This document shows, one piece after another, positions 1 through 7,964 of a DNA stretch of 64,000 nt. The translations under genes were made by a program, and so were the position numbers. The number at the start of each line of letters is the position of its first letter. The first letter of the stretch is position 1. This DNA is from Streptomyces sp. NBC_00443. Lineage in GTDB: Bacteria; Actinomycetota; Actinomycetes; Streptomycetales; Streptomycetaceae. The notes under the pieces were generated by a model. It did no database searches. It had not been told where the DNA came from and saw only the letters and a program-made list of their open reading frames with translations. The stretch covers positions 2,914,001 to 2,978,000 of the forward strand of contig NZ_CP107917.1 in NCBI RefSeq assembly GCF_036014175.1. Direction: 5' to 3'.

Positions 1-477
1 ATGGAGACCGAAACGGCCACCCGCTGGCTGACCGATGCGGAGCAGTGCGCCTGGCGCACCCACCTGGAGGTCAACAGGCTGTTGACGTACCAGCTCGAAA
101 AAGACCTGCAGCCGTTCGGCCTGACAATGAACGACTACGAGATCCTGGTGAACCTCTCCGAGTCGGAGGACGTACGGATGCGGATGAGCGACCTCGCGTC
201 GGCCACCCTCCAGTCCAAGAGCCGCCTCTCCCACCAGATCACCCGCATGGAGAACGCGAACCTGGTCCGCCGTGAGAACTGCGAGTCCGACCGCCGCGGG
301 CTCTACGCGGTCCTCACCGAGCACGGCATGGAGACGATGAAGAAGGTCGCGCCGCACCATGTGGCGTCCGTGCGGAGACACTTCATCGACCTGCTGTCCA
401 CCGACGCCCTGACGGAGCTCGACAAGGCCCTGAAGCCGATCGCGGAGCACCTGCGCGGGCAGCGCGGACGTCCGTGA
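1..477 (+). CDS. MarR-family transcriptional regulator
   Basis: A 158-residue winged-helix DNA-binding protein. The central part (about residues 45-110) has the MarR arrangement, with a recognition region ending in SRLSHQITRME and a wing with the family-typical DRRG (about residues 97-100). The length is normal for MarR proteins. The window opens exactly on this ATG, so no ribosome-binding site or promoter can be seen and a start further upstream cannot be excluded, but the protein looks complete. The gene converges on the histidine-kinase gene with only about 20 bases between the stops. Ligand and targets are unknown; MarR proteins usually repress exporter or oxidative-stress genes, often their neighbours. 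Confidence 0.9.
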   Translation: METETATRWLTDAEQCAWRTHLEVNRLLTYQLEKDLQPFGLTMNDYEILVNLSESEDVRMRMSDLASATLQSKSRLSHQITRMENANLVRRENCESDRRGLYAVLTEHGMETMKKVAPHHVASVRRHFIDLLSTDALTELDKALKPIAEHLRGQRGRP

Positions 478-500
478 CACCCGGGTAGGGACTGAAGGGT

Positions 501-1958
501 CTAGGCGAGCGGCAGGCGGAGTTCGAACAGGGCGCCGCCTGCCGGGGCGTCGCGGACCGTGAGTGTGCCACCGTGGCGTGCGGCCACGTCCCGGGCGATG
601 GCGAGTCCGAGCCCGGCGCCGCCGTCGTCGCGGGTGCGGGCCTCGTCCAGCCGTACGAACCGCTCGAAGATCCGCTCCCGGTCGGCCTCGGCCACCCCGT
701 CCCCGTCGTCGGCCACAGCCGCTACCGCCCAGTCCCCGTCCCGCCCGACGGACACGGTGACCGCCTCCCGGGCATGCCGCTGAGCGTTGTCGAGCAGGTT
801 GCCCAGGACCCGCTCCAACTGTCCCCGGGACCCGGCCACTTCGGCGATGTCCGCCTCGACAGCCACGTTCTCCCGGCCCCGCGCCTCCCGCCGCGCCACC
901 TCGCCCAGATCGACCCGCTTGTCGCCGGGCCCCTCCCCCGCGTCCAGGCGGGCGAGCAGCAACAGGTCGGCGGCGAGGCGCTGCAGTCGTACGGTGTCCT
1001 CCACCGCGCCCGGCACGTCCAGCAACTCCGGGTGGGCGGCGCCCACTTCGAGCTGGGTGCGCAGGGACGCGATCGGACTGCGCAGTTCGTGCGAGGCGTC
1101 GGCGACGAACCGGCGCTGGCGCTCCACGGACGTCTCCAGCGCGGCCAGCGTCTCGTTGGTGGTGCGGGCGAGCCTGGCGACCTCGTCGTGCGTGTCCGGC
1201 TCCGGCACGCGCCGGGCGAGGTCCTCGGACGCGGTGATCGCGGCCATCTCACGCCGGATGCCCTCCACCGGACGCAGTGCGCGCCGGGTGACCAGCCAGG
1301 TCACGGCCGCGACGACGCCGAGCAGCAGCGGGAAGCCGATCAGCATGACGGTGAGCGCGGAGTTCACGGCGCTCTGCTCGGCCTCCAGCGAGCCGCCGGC
1401 GTGGACGGTGAGCGTGCCCCGGTCGTCGGTCTCCACCGGGACGGCGGCGAAGCGGTAGTCGGCGGTGTCGCCGTCGATCGTCGCGGAGCCGTCGCTGAGC
1501 TCGCTCACTTCGCCGATCTCGCCGGCGTGCTGGGCCGTGTCGTCGCCCGAACCGTCACCCTGGCCGTCGTCCGCCTCGTCGTCGGCGTCCTCGCCGCCCG
1601 AACCGGCGGGGTTGCCCATGCCCCCCGCGTCACCCTTGCGCGGCTGCGGCTGCACTGCGTCGGTGCCCGTGCCGCTGATCCGCTCAAGGTCCTCGGTGGC
1701 CGCGACGAGACGGCCGTTCGCGTCGACGACCTGGACCGGGCTGTCGTCGTCGATGTCCAGCTGGTCGTACGACTTCCCGGCTACGAGCTGGGCGACGACG
1801 TTCTGCGCCGTGCGCTCCGCCTCGCTGCCCGCCTTGTCGATCAGGCTGGACCGCAGCGACAGCAGCACCGCGGCGCCGGCCGCGACCAGAGCGACGGCCA
1901 CCACGAGGGTGGCGGCGAGTGTGGCCCGTGACCGGACCGAGCCGAAGAGCCGTCTCAT
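501..1958 (-). CDS. Two-component sensor histidine kinase (OmpR-partner type)
   Basis: A 485-residue membrane kinase. Two membrane segments (about 12-35 and 200-224) enclose an extracytoplasmic sensor region; HAMP follows (about 225-278), then HisKA with phospho-acceptor His290 in SHELRSP, then HATPase_c with N box (NLLDNAQRHA), G1 (DDGDGV) and G2 (GGAGLGLAIA). The sensor loop contains a striking Asp/Gly/Glu-rich stretch at about 109-143, which suggests cation or peptide sensing. The start was chosen because ATG 1958 overlaps the TGA of the upstream response regulator in an ATGA arrangement; longer in-frame readings run through the regulator gene and are spurious. It should phosphorylate the adjacent regulator. 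Confidence 0.93.
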   Translation of the reverse strand: MRRLFGSVRSRATLAATLVVAVALVAAGAAVLLSLRSSLIDKAGSEAERTAQNVVAQLVAGKSYDQLDIDDDSPVQVVDANGRLVAATEDLERISGTGTDAVQPQPRKGDAGGMGNPAGSGGEDADDEADDGQGDGSGDDTAQHAGEIGEVSELSDGSATIDGDTADYRFAAVPVETDDRGTLTVHAGGSLEAEQSAVNSALTVMLIGFPLLLGVVAAVTWLVTRRALRPVEGIRREMAAITASEDLARRVPEPDTHDEVARLARTTNETLAALETSVERQRRFVADASHELRSPIASLRTQLEVGAAHPELLDVPGAVEDTVRLQRLAADLLLLARLDAGEGPGDKRVDLGEVARREARGRENVAVEADIAEVAGSRGQLERVLGNLLDNAQRHAREAVTVSVGRDGDWAVAAVADDGDGVAEADRERIFERFVRLDEARTRDDGGAGLGLAIARDVAARHGGTLTVRDAPAGGALFELRLPLA

Positions 1959-2677
1959 CGTTCCGCCTCCAGTCGGTACCCGGCGCCGCGGACCGTCTTG
2001 ATGAGCCCCGCGCGCAGCTTGCGCCGCAGGGTGCTGACGTACACCTCGACGATGTTCGGATCGCCCTCGTACGCGAAGTCCCAGACGTGCTCCAGGATCT
2101 CGGCCTTGGACACCACCTCGCCGGCCCGCAGCACGAGCTGCTCCAGGACCGAGAACTCCTTGGTGGTGAGGGACACTTCGTCCTCGCCGAGAAAGACCCG
2201 GCGGGCGGCCGTGTCGACCTTGAGGTCGCCGTGGACGTGCACGGGCGAGGCCCCGGCGCCCTGTCCCCCGCGCCGCAGCAGTGCCTTGACCCGGGCGACG
2301 AGGACGACGTACGAGAACGGCTTGGTGAGGTAGTCGTCGGCGCCGGTGTCCAGCCCCTCGGCCTCGTCGTACTCGCCGTCCTTGGCGGTCAGCATCAGGA
2401 TCGGCACGTCGTGGCCGGCTCCGCGCAGGGCAGCGCAGACGCGGTAGCCGTTCATGCCGGGCAGCATGATGTCGAGGATCACGAGGTCGTACGACCCCTC
2501 CGAGGCCCGGAACAGCCCCTCCCGGCCGTCGTGGACGACGTCCACGGCGTACCCCTCGGCGGTCAGGCCCTTGGCGAGCGACAGGGCCAGCCGCTTCTCG
2601 TCCTCCACGATCAACAATCGAAAGGGGCGACGCGAAGCGTCTCGAGCAGGGTGGTGGTGGGTGACGGGCGGGCGCAT
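1955..2677 (-). CDS. Response regulator, OmpR/PhoB family
   Basis: A 240-residue regulator. The receiver domain (about 20-130) shows the acidic pair in IVEDE, phosphorylation site Asp69 in LVILDIMLP, the switch Thr in LTAKD and Lys in YLTKPF. The C-terminal half is an OmpR-type winged helix ending in a TVRGAGYRL motif typical of the family. It is co-transcribed and translationally coupled (4-base overlap) with the downstream kinase. It is divergent from a secreted PepSY gene, and the shared upstream region carries CTTCAG repeats spaced by 10 bases that are candidate binding sites. The basic N-terminal extension of about 18 residues before the receiver may mean the true start is slightly downstream. 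Confidence 0.93.
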   Translation of the reverse strand: MRPPVTHHHPARDASRRPFRLLIVEDEKRLALSLAKGLTAEGYAVDVVHDGREGLFRASEGSYDLVILDIMLPGMNGYRVCAALRGAGHDVPILMLTAKDGEYDEAEGLDTGADDYLTKPFSYVVLVARVKALLRRGGQGAGASPVHVHGDLKVDTAARRVFLGEDEVSLTTKEFSVLEQLVLRAGEVVSKAEILEHVWDFAYEGDPNIVEVYVSTLRRKLRAGLIKTVRGAGYRLEAER

Positions 2678-2700
2678 GGGTACAGCCTGGCAAAGCGAAG

Positions 2701-2737
2701 CTGAAGATCTCTTCAGGGGGCTTCAGGTTCCTCTCAG
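2701..2737. promoter_or_regulatory. Helically phased CTTCAG-type repeats, candidate response-regulator operator
   Basis: CTGAAG at 2701-2706 faces CTTCAG at 2711-2716; a second CTTCAG lies at 2721-2726 and a degenerate copy, CTCTCAG, at about 2731. Successive copies start 10 bases apart, one helical turn. The site lies between the divergent regulator/kinase operon and the PepSY gene. OmpR-family regulators bind such tandem repeats; that this regulator does so is inferred from position. Confidence 0.45.
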
Positions 2738-2838
2738 CGTCGGTTCGGCAGATTGGTTCCCGTCGAAACCAAGCGACATGAAACGACACCAAGCGTCGTG
2801 AACCGTCGTGAAACGCAACACTCTGGGAGGGAAACCCC

Positions 2839-3513
2839 ATGAAGCGCAACATCGTCATCGCCACCGTCACCGCCGCGGCTCTGGTCGGCGGCGGCACCGT
2901 CGCGGCCTACGCGTCGGCCGACGACGGCAACGCGCCCACCCAGCGTCAGACGAACGTCCGGGTCGCCGACGACGACCGGAGCGACGACGCCGACGACCGC
3001 AACGACGACGCGACCGACGACCGCAGCGAGGCCGCGGACGACCGGAGCGACGACGCCACCGAGGTCCGCGTCTCCAAGATCAGCGCCGCCGACGCGATCG
3101 CCGCCGCGCTGAAGAACACGCCGGGCACGGCCGTCTCCGCCGACCGGGACGACGACGGCGCCGGCGCCTGGGACGTGAACGTCGTCAAGGGCGACGGCAC
3201 CGAGTACAGCGTCCAGGTCTCCCCCGACACCGCCAAGGTCGTCGGCGCCCAGCGCGACGACGACGACAACGACGGCCGCGAGGACCTCACCGCGCTGAAG
3301 GGCGCGAGCGTGGACGCCCGCGAGGCCGCCGAGGCCGGCGCTGCGAAGGGCACCGTCACCGACGTCGACCTGGACGACGACGGCCCCGCGGCCTGGAGCG
3401 TGGAGACCACGAAGGGCGAGTGGAAGGTCGACCTCAAGACGGGCAAGGTCACCCAGGACCACGACGACGACATCGCCCAGGACAACGGTCAGGACGACGG
3501 CGACGACGACTGA
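2839..3513 (+). CDS. Secreted Asp-rich PepSY-domain protein
   Basis: A 224-residue protein starting with a signal peptide (lysine/arginine start, hydrophobic core to about residue 25, AYA-type cleavage). A low-complexity acidic stretch rich in DDRSDD-like units follows (about 35-75), then two PepSY-like modules (about 75-140 and 150-215), each preceded by an ADAIAAAL- or DAREAAEA-type helix. The tail ends in repeated Asp. The start follows a clear GGAGGG ribosome-binding site. It is divergent from the two-component operon, whose sensor loop is also acidic. PepSY domains are thought to act as extracellular inhibitors or peptide/protease modulators; a role as a signal or target of the adjacent sensor is inference. 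Confidence 0.88.
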   Translation: MKRNIVIATVTAAALVGGGTVAAYASADDGNAPTQRQTNVRVADDDRSDDADDRNDDATDDRSEAADDRSDDATEVRVSKISAADAIAAALKNTPGTAVSADRDDDGAGAWDVNVVKGDGTEYSVQVSPDTAKVVGAQRDDDDNDGREDLTALKGASVDAREAAEAGAAKGTVTDVDLDDDGPAAWSVETTKGEWKVDLKTGKVTQDHDDDIAQDNGQDDGDDD

Positions 3514-3523
3514 CGTCAGGTCG

Positions 3524-4768
3524 TCAGCGCGTCACACGAGGGGTACGGGATGTCCCGTACCCCTTTTCGCGTGCCGCGCCCCGCGCCACGGCCACCGCCG
3601 TCACCAGCATCACCGCACCGGTGACCGCGAAGCACACCCCCGCCGGCAGCCGCCCGACCAGCACGCCCGCCGCCGCGGCACCGCCCGTGATGCCCGCGTT
3701 GACAGCCGTGTTGACCCAGGCTCCGGCCTGGACCCGGGCCTCGGGCGCGGCGACCTCGTCGGCGATGAGGTACGCGGTGGTGATCAGCGGGGACACGAAG
3801 ACACCGGCGACCGCGACCGCCACGGCCAGGGTGCCGAGCCCCTGCGCCAGCCCGGCGCCGCACAGCGCCAGCCCCAGGCCGGCCGCCTGCACGGACAGCC
3901 GGGTCCCGGCGGAGGCACGCCACTCGACGGCGCCGTTGAGCAGCCCGCCGACGGCGCTTCCGGCGGACAGGGCGGCGAGCACCCAGGCCGCACTGCCGAC
4001 GCCGTGACCGTGCCCCTCCGCGAAGGCCACGACCAGCAGGTCGACCACGCCCAGCGCCAGGCCGACCGCCGCCGCGGCGATCACCGGCCGGCCCAGTCCG
4101 CGCAACACCCGCCGCCCGGCCGCATCCGGCCCCGGCTCGCGCCCGCCGGCCGGCACGGCACGCACCGCGGGCGACGACACGAACCCGGCGGTTCCCACCA
4201 CCATCAGCGCCGCGCCCATGACGATGCCGGCCGCCGGCGGGGCGAACCCGACGAGCAGGCCCACCAGCAACGGCCCCGAGACGAAGAGCAGTTCCTCGGC
4301 GACGGCGTCGAGACTGTATGCCCGCTGCATCAGCGCCCGGTCCGGGGCCAGCCGCCCCCACACGGCCCGCATGGTGGGCCCGAGCGGCGGAGTGCAGACA
4401 CCGGCGAGGGCGGCGACGGCAGCGAGGACGAACGGCGAGGCGGCACCGGGACGCCAGAGGAGCACCGCCAGCAGCCCGAGCAGCCCGGTGTGGGCCGCGA
4501 CCATCGGCACGAGCGCCCCGCGCGGCCCGTACCGGTCGACGAGTGCCGCTCTCGCGGGCGACAGGAAGACGCTGGTCGCGGAGAACAGCGCCATCACCAT
4601 GCCCGCCACCGCGTACGACCCGGAGGCCCGGGTCACGGCGAGCATCACGGACAGGGGGGCGATGCCGTACGACAGCCGGCCGATCAGGGCTGCGGCGAAG
4701 GTACGGCGGGCGTGGGGGATCCGGAGAACGGCGGCATACGAAGGCCGCACGTCGTGTGTGGAAGACAC
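3524..4768 (-). CDS. Major facilitator superfamily transporter
   Basis: A 414-residue integral membrane protein with about 12 hydrophobic helices and a short cytoplasmic N-terminus, the size and pattern of MFS drug/sugar exporters. The loop after helix 2 carries ALVDRYGPRG, matching the MFS motif A style (D-R-x-G-R). The GTG start at 4768 is preceded by GAGGAA at good spacing. The last residues are encoded by the stem of the intrinsic terminator shared with the convergent PepSY gene, so the C-terminus is probably unconstrained. Substrate cannot be told from sequence. A possible sigma-70-like promoter (TTGACC, 19-base spacer, CATAGG on the minus strand, 4892 to 4862) lies upstream; this is weakly supported. 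Confidence 0.88.
   Translation of the reverse strand: MSSTHDVRPSYAAVLRIPHARRTFAAALIGRLSYGIAPLSVMLAVTRASGSYAVAGMVMALFSATSVFLSPARAALVDRYGPRGALVPMVAAHTGLLGLLAVLLWRPGAASPFVLAAVAALAGVCTPPLGPTMRAVWGRLAPDRALMQRAYSLDAVAEELLFVSGPLLVGLLVGFAPPAAGIVMGAALMVVGTAGFVSSPAVRAVPAGGREPGPDAAGRRVLRGLGRPVIAAAAVGLALGVVDLLVVAFAEGHGHGVGSAAWVLAALSAGSAVGGLLNGAVEWRASAGTRLSVQAAGLGLALCGAGLAQGLGTLAVAVAVAGVFVSPLITTAYLIADEVAAPEARVQAGAWVNTAVNAGITGGAAAAGVLVGRLPAGVCFAVTGAVMLVTAVAVARGAAREKGYGTSRTPRVTR
3539..3564. terminator. Bidirectional intrinsic terminator between PepSY and MFS genes
   Basis: A 12-bp perfect inverted repeat (3539-3550 and 3553-3564) with only a two-base centre (four if the innermost pair does not close), followed by a T run on the plus strand. 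The left arm lies downstream of the PepSY stop, and the whole hairpin is inside the 3' end of the convergent MFS gene. Confidence 0.8.
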
Positions 4769-4949
4769 GGGAGTTCCTCGACTCGAGGCGGAAAAGGGGA
4801 CGCCGGAGCGCCGCGCCGGTCACGACCGAGCGGTCGTTCGCCGTGCGCGGGCAGGGCGTGCCCTATGCCAAGAGGAGGTACATGAGGGTCAACCTAACAG
4901 CGGGGGGCGGCAGTTGACCACGGGGAAAGCTCTCGGGGCGCTTGGGAGG

Positions 4950-5909
4950 TCAGGCCCCCGTAAGCCCCTCCACCAGCTCGTCCGCCGCCCGGTACGGGTC
5001 CAGCTCGCCGGCGACGATCTTCTCCGCCAGTGCCCCGAGCCTGCGGTCGCCGTGCAGGTCCGCGATGCGTTCGCGCAGGGCGGTGACGGCGATGGTCTCG
5101 ACCTCGCGGGCGGCGCGAGCACGGCGGCGTTCGGTGAGGACTCCGCGCTCCTCCATCCAGGCGCGGTGCTTCTCCAGGGCCTCCACGACCTCGTCGATGC
5201 CCTCGGCGCGGGCGGCGACCGTCTTGACGATCGGCGGGCGCCAGTCGCCGGGGCCGCGGGACTCGCCGAGGCCGAGCATGTGGTTGAGCTCGCGGGCGGT
5301 GGCGTCGGCGCCGTCACGGTCGGCCTTGTTGACGACGTACACGTCACCGATCTCCATGATGCCCGCCTTGGCCGCCTGGATGCCGTCCCCCATGCCCGGG
5401 GCCAGCAGGACGACGCTCGTGTCCGCCTGGGCGGCGATCTCCACCTCCGACTGGCCGACCCCGACCGTCTCGACGAGCACCACGTCGCAGCCCGCGGCGT
5501 CCAGGACGCGGATCGCCTGCGGGGCGGCCCACGCGAGGCCGCCCAGGTGGCCGCGCGTCGCCATCGAGCGGATGTACACGCCGGGGTCGGAGGCGTGGTC
5601 CGACATCCGGACCCGGTCGCCGAGCAGCGCGCCGCCCGAGAAGGGCGAGGACGGGTCGACGGCCAGGACGCCGACCCGCTTGCCCTGCTTGCGGTACGCC
5701 GTCACGAGCGCCGACGTGGATGTCGACTTGCCGACTCCGGGCGAACCCGTGAGGCCGACGACATACGCGTTGCCCGTGAGCGGCGCCAGCGTCTCCATGA
5801 CCTCCCTGAGTTGCGGGGACGCCCCCTCCACCAAGGAGATCAGCCGGGCCACGGCCCGCGGCCGGCCCTCCCTCGCCTGGGCGACGAGTGTGGAGACGTC
5901 CTGCATCAC
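4950..5909 (-). CDS. meaB: Methylmalonyl-CoA mutase-associated GTPase MeaB
   Basis: A 319-residue SIMIBI-class GTPase. It has the P-loop GSPGVGKST (about 55-63), a switch region with VDPSSPFSGGALLGDR, the Walker B/DxxG-like VETVGVGQSE, and the base-specificity motif NKAD, all in MeaB/ArgK order. It acts as a chaperone that gates adenosylcobalamin loading and protects methylmalonyl-CoA mutase. It lies 31 bases downstream of a thiolase gene on the same strand, likely one operon; methylmalonyl-CoA epimerase is divergent just beyond. The mutase subunits themselves are not in the window. The start could be the first or second ATG (MMQD). Confidence 0.95.
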   Translation of the reverse strand: MMQDVSTLVAQAREGRPRAVARLISLVEGASPQLREVMETLAPLTGNAYVVGLTGSPGVGKSTSTSALVTAYRKQGKRVGVLAVDPSSPFSGGALLGDRVRMSDHASDPGVYIRSMATRGHLGGLAWAAPQAIRVLDAAGCDVVLVETVGVGQSEVEIAAQADTSVVLLAPGMGDGIQAAKAGIMEIGDVYVVNKADRDGADATARELNHMLGLGESRGPGDWRPPIVKTVAARAEGIDEVVEALEKHRAWMEERGVLTERRRARAAREVETIAVTALRERIADLHGDRRLGALAEKIVAGELDPYRAADELVEGLTGA

Positions 5910-5940
5910 TGCTCCGTTCAGAAAGGAAACGTACGAGGTC

Positions 5941-7143
5941 TCAGGCCTTTGGTACCCGCACGATCAGCGCGTCACCCTGGCCGCCGCCGCCGCACAGGGC
6001 AGCCGCGCCGACGCCGCCGCCCCGCCGCTTCAGCTCCAGGGCCAGGTGCAGGACGAGCCGCGCACCCGACATACCGATCGGGTGACCCAGGGCGATGGCT
6101 CCGCCGTTGACGTTCACCCTTTCCGACGAGACCCCGAGGTCCTTCATTGACTGCACCGCAACGGCGGCGAAGGCCTCGTTGATCTCGATCAGGTCGAGGT
6201 CGGCGACCTCCAGGCCCTCCTTCTTCAGGGCGTGCTGGATGGCGTTCGAGGGCTGGGACTGGAGCGAGTTGTCCGGGCCCGCCACATTGCCGTGGGCGCC
6301 GATCTCGGCGATCCAGTCCAGGCCGAGCTCCAGCGCCTTGGCCTTGCTCATGACGACGACCGCGGCGGCGCCGTCGGAGATCTGCGAGGCCGAGCCCGCC
6401 GTGATCGTGCCGTCCTTGGAGAAGGCGGGGCGCAGCTTGCCCAGGGACTCCGCCGTGGTGTCGCCGCGGATGCCCTCGTCCTTGCTGAAGAGGACCGGGT
6501 CGCCCTTGCGCTGCGGGATCTCGACCGGGGTGATCTCGGCCTCGAACAGGCCGTTCTTCTGCGCGGCGGCGGCGCGCTGGTGGGACTGGGCGGCGATCTC
6601 GTCCTGCGCGGGGCGCTGGATGCCTAGGCGGGTGTTGTGCTTCTCCGTGGACTCGCCCATCGCGATGCCCTCGAAGGCGTCGGTCAGACCGTCGTACGCC
6701 ATCGCGTCGAGCATCTCGATCGCGCCGTACTTGAAGCCCTCGCGGGACTTCGGCAGCAGGTGCGGGGCGTTGGTCATGGACTCCTGACCGCCCGCGACGA
6801 TCACGTCGAACTCGCCGGCGCGGATCAGCTGGTCCGCGAGCGCGATCGCGTCGAGGCCCGACAGACACACCTTGTTGATGGTGAGCGCCGGGACGTTCAT
6901 CGGGATGCCGGCCTTGACCGCGGCCTGGCGCGCCGGGATCTGCCCCGCCCCGGCCTGCAGCACCTGGCCCATGATCACGTACTGCACCTGGTCGCCGCCG
7001 ATCCCCGCACGGTCGAGGGCGGCCTTGATCGCGAAGCCGCCGAGGTCGGCTCCGGAGAAGGACTTCAGCGAGCCCAGCAACCGCCCCATGGGCGTACGGG
7101 CCCCCGCGACGATCACCGAGGTACTGCTGTTCGTTCCAGACAT
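5941..7143 (-). CDS. Acetyl-CoA C-acetyltransferase (thiolase)
   Basis: A 400-residue type II thiolase. Nucleophile Cys93 sits in NKVCLSG; the active-site His is in [14 protein letters not shown], and the second catalytic Cys is in the C-terminal CGGGGQGDA. It makes or cleaves acetoacetyl-CoA. The start at 7143 (MSGTNSST) is the family start; longer readings cross into the divergent gene region. It is followed by meaB after 31 bases, linking C4 acyl-CoA formation with propionate/methylmalonyl-CoA metabolism. A 3-hydroxybutyryl-CoA dehydrogenase that could use its product is encoded at 23.6-24.4 kb. Confidence 0.95.
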   Translation of the reverse strand: MSGTNSSTSVIVAGARTPMGRLLGSLKSFSGADLGGFAIKAALDRAGIGGDQVQYVIMGQVLQAGAGQIPARQAAVKAGIPMNVPALTINKVCLSGLDAIALADQLIRAGEFDVIVAGGQESMTNAPHLLPKSREGFKYGAIEMLDAMAYDGLTDAFEGIAMGESTEKHNTRLGIQRPAQDEIAAQSHQRAAAAQKNGLFEAEITPVEIPQRKGDPVLFSKDEGIRGDTTAESLGKLRPAFSKDGTITAGSASQISDGAAAVVVMSKAKALELGLDWIAEIGAHGNVAGPDNSLQSQPSNAIQHALKKEGLEVADLDLIEINEAFAAVAVQSMKDLGVSSERVNVNGGAIALGHPIGMSGARLVLHLALELKRRGGGVGAAALCGGGGQGDALIVRVPKA

Positions 7144-7290
7144 GAGGTGCGATCCCCTTCCGGCTGCACTGCCGAGGAGTGAACGAGGGTTTACTTCGAA
7201 TGTACTGATGGCACTCCGTGCCGTCACCGGGCCGTCGGTGTGATCGCTGGCACGTTGCGTAACCATCGCGGCCGCGCTGCACTGAATTCC

Positions 7291-7731
7291 ATGCTGACGC
7301 GAATCGACCACATCGGGATCGCCTGTTTCGACCTGGACAAGACCGTGGAGTTCTACCGGGCCACCTACGGCTTCGAGGTGTTCCACTCCGAGGTCAACGA
7401 GGAGCAGGGTGTCCGCGAGGCCATGCTCAAGATCAACGACACCTCGGACGGCGGCGCCTCCTACCTGCAGCTTCTCGAGCCCACCCGCCCGGACTCCACC
7501 GTCGCCAAGTGGCTCGACAAGAACGGCGAGGGTGTCCACCACATCGCTTTCGGTACGGCGGATGTGGACGGCGACGCCGCCGACATCAAGGGCAAGGGCG
7601 TACGCGTCCTGTACGAAGAGCCCCGGCGCGGCTCCATGGGGTCACGAATCACCTTCCTGCACCCAAAGGATTGCCACGGCGTACTGACAGAACTGGTCAC
7701 TTCGGCGCCTGTTGAGTCACCTGAGCACTGA
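7291..7731 (+). CDS. mce: Methylmalonyl-CoA epimerase
   Basis: A 146-residue protein of the vicinal-oxygen-chelate fold. It begins [15 protein letters not shown], with the first metal-ligand His in RIDHIGIA; a second His pair lies in [12 protein letters not shown], and the C-terminal GVLTELV carries the last Glu ligand. It interconverts the (R) and (S) forms of methylmalonyl-CoA ahead of the B12-dependent mutase. The start at ATG 7291 gives the standard family N-terminus; an in-frame GTG at 7240 is unlikely. It is divergent from the thiolase-meaB operon over about 147 bases, so both may share regulation. Confidence 0.95.
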   Translation: MLTRIDHIGIACFDLDKTVEFYRATYGFEVFHSEVNEEQGVREAMLKINDTSDGGASYLQLLEPTRPDSTVAKWLDKNGEGVHHIAFGTADVDGDAADIKGKGVRVLYEEPRRGSMGSRITFLHPKDCHGVLTELVTSAPVESPEH

Positions 7732-7964
7732 CCCTCGTACATATGGGCCGGTAGGGTTGGGGGCGGTCGCCGCTCAGTCCAGGGCGACCCGGCCCTGCCT
7801 TTTGACGGCGGGACCGAGCCGGGGTCCGGGTTTCGGGGGGCGAGGGTGGGGCAACAGCCCGTGCTCCGCCGTTGATCTGACACCATTCCCCGGGGGCCCC
7901 GTTCGGCGGATGGACGGTGCTCGTATGGAGAGACTTGCGACCAGGGGACGGATGGGACCGCGCA

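Noticed and set aside
501-2897. A 798-codon open frame on the minus strand
   Set aside because: It is the histidine-kinase frame extended upstream through the response regulator in the wrong frame; the ATGA overlap fixes the kinase start at 1958.
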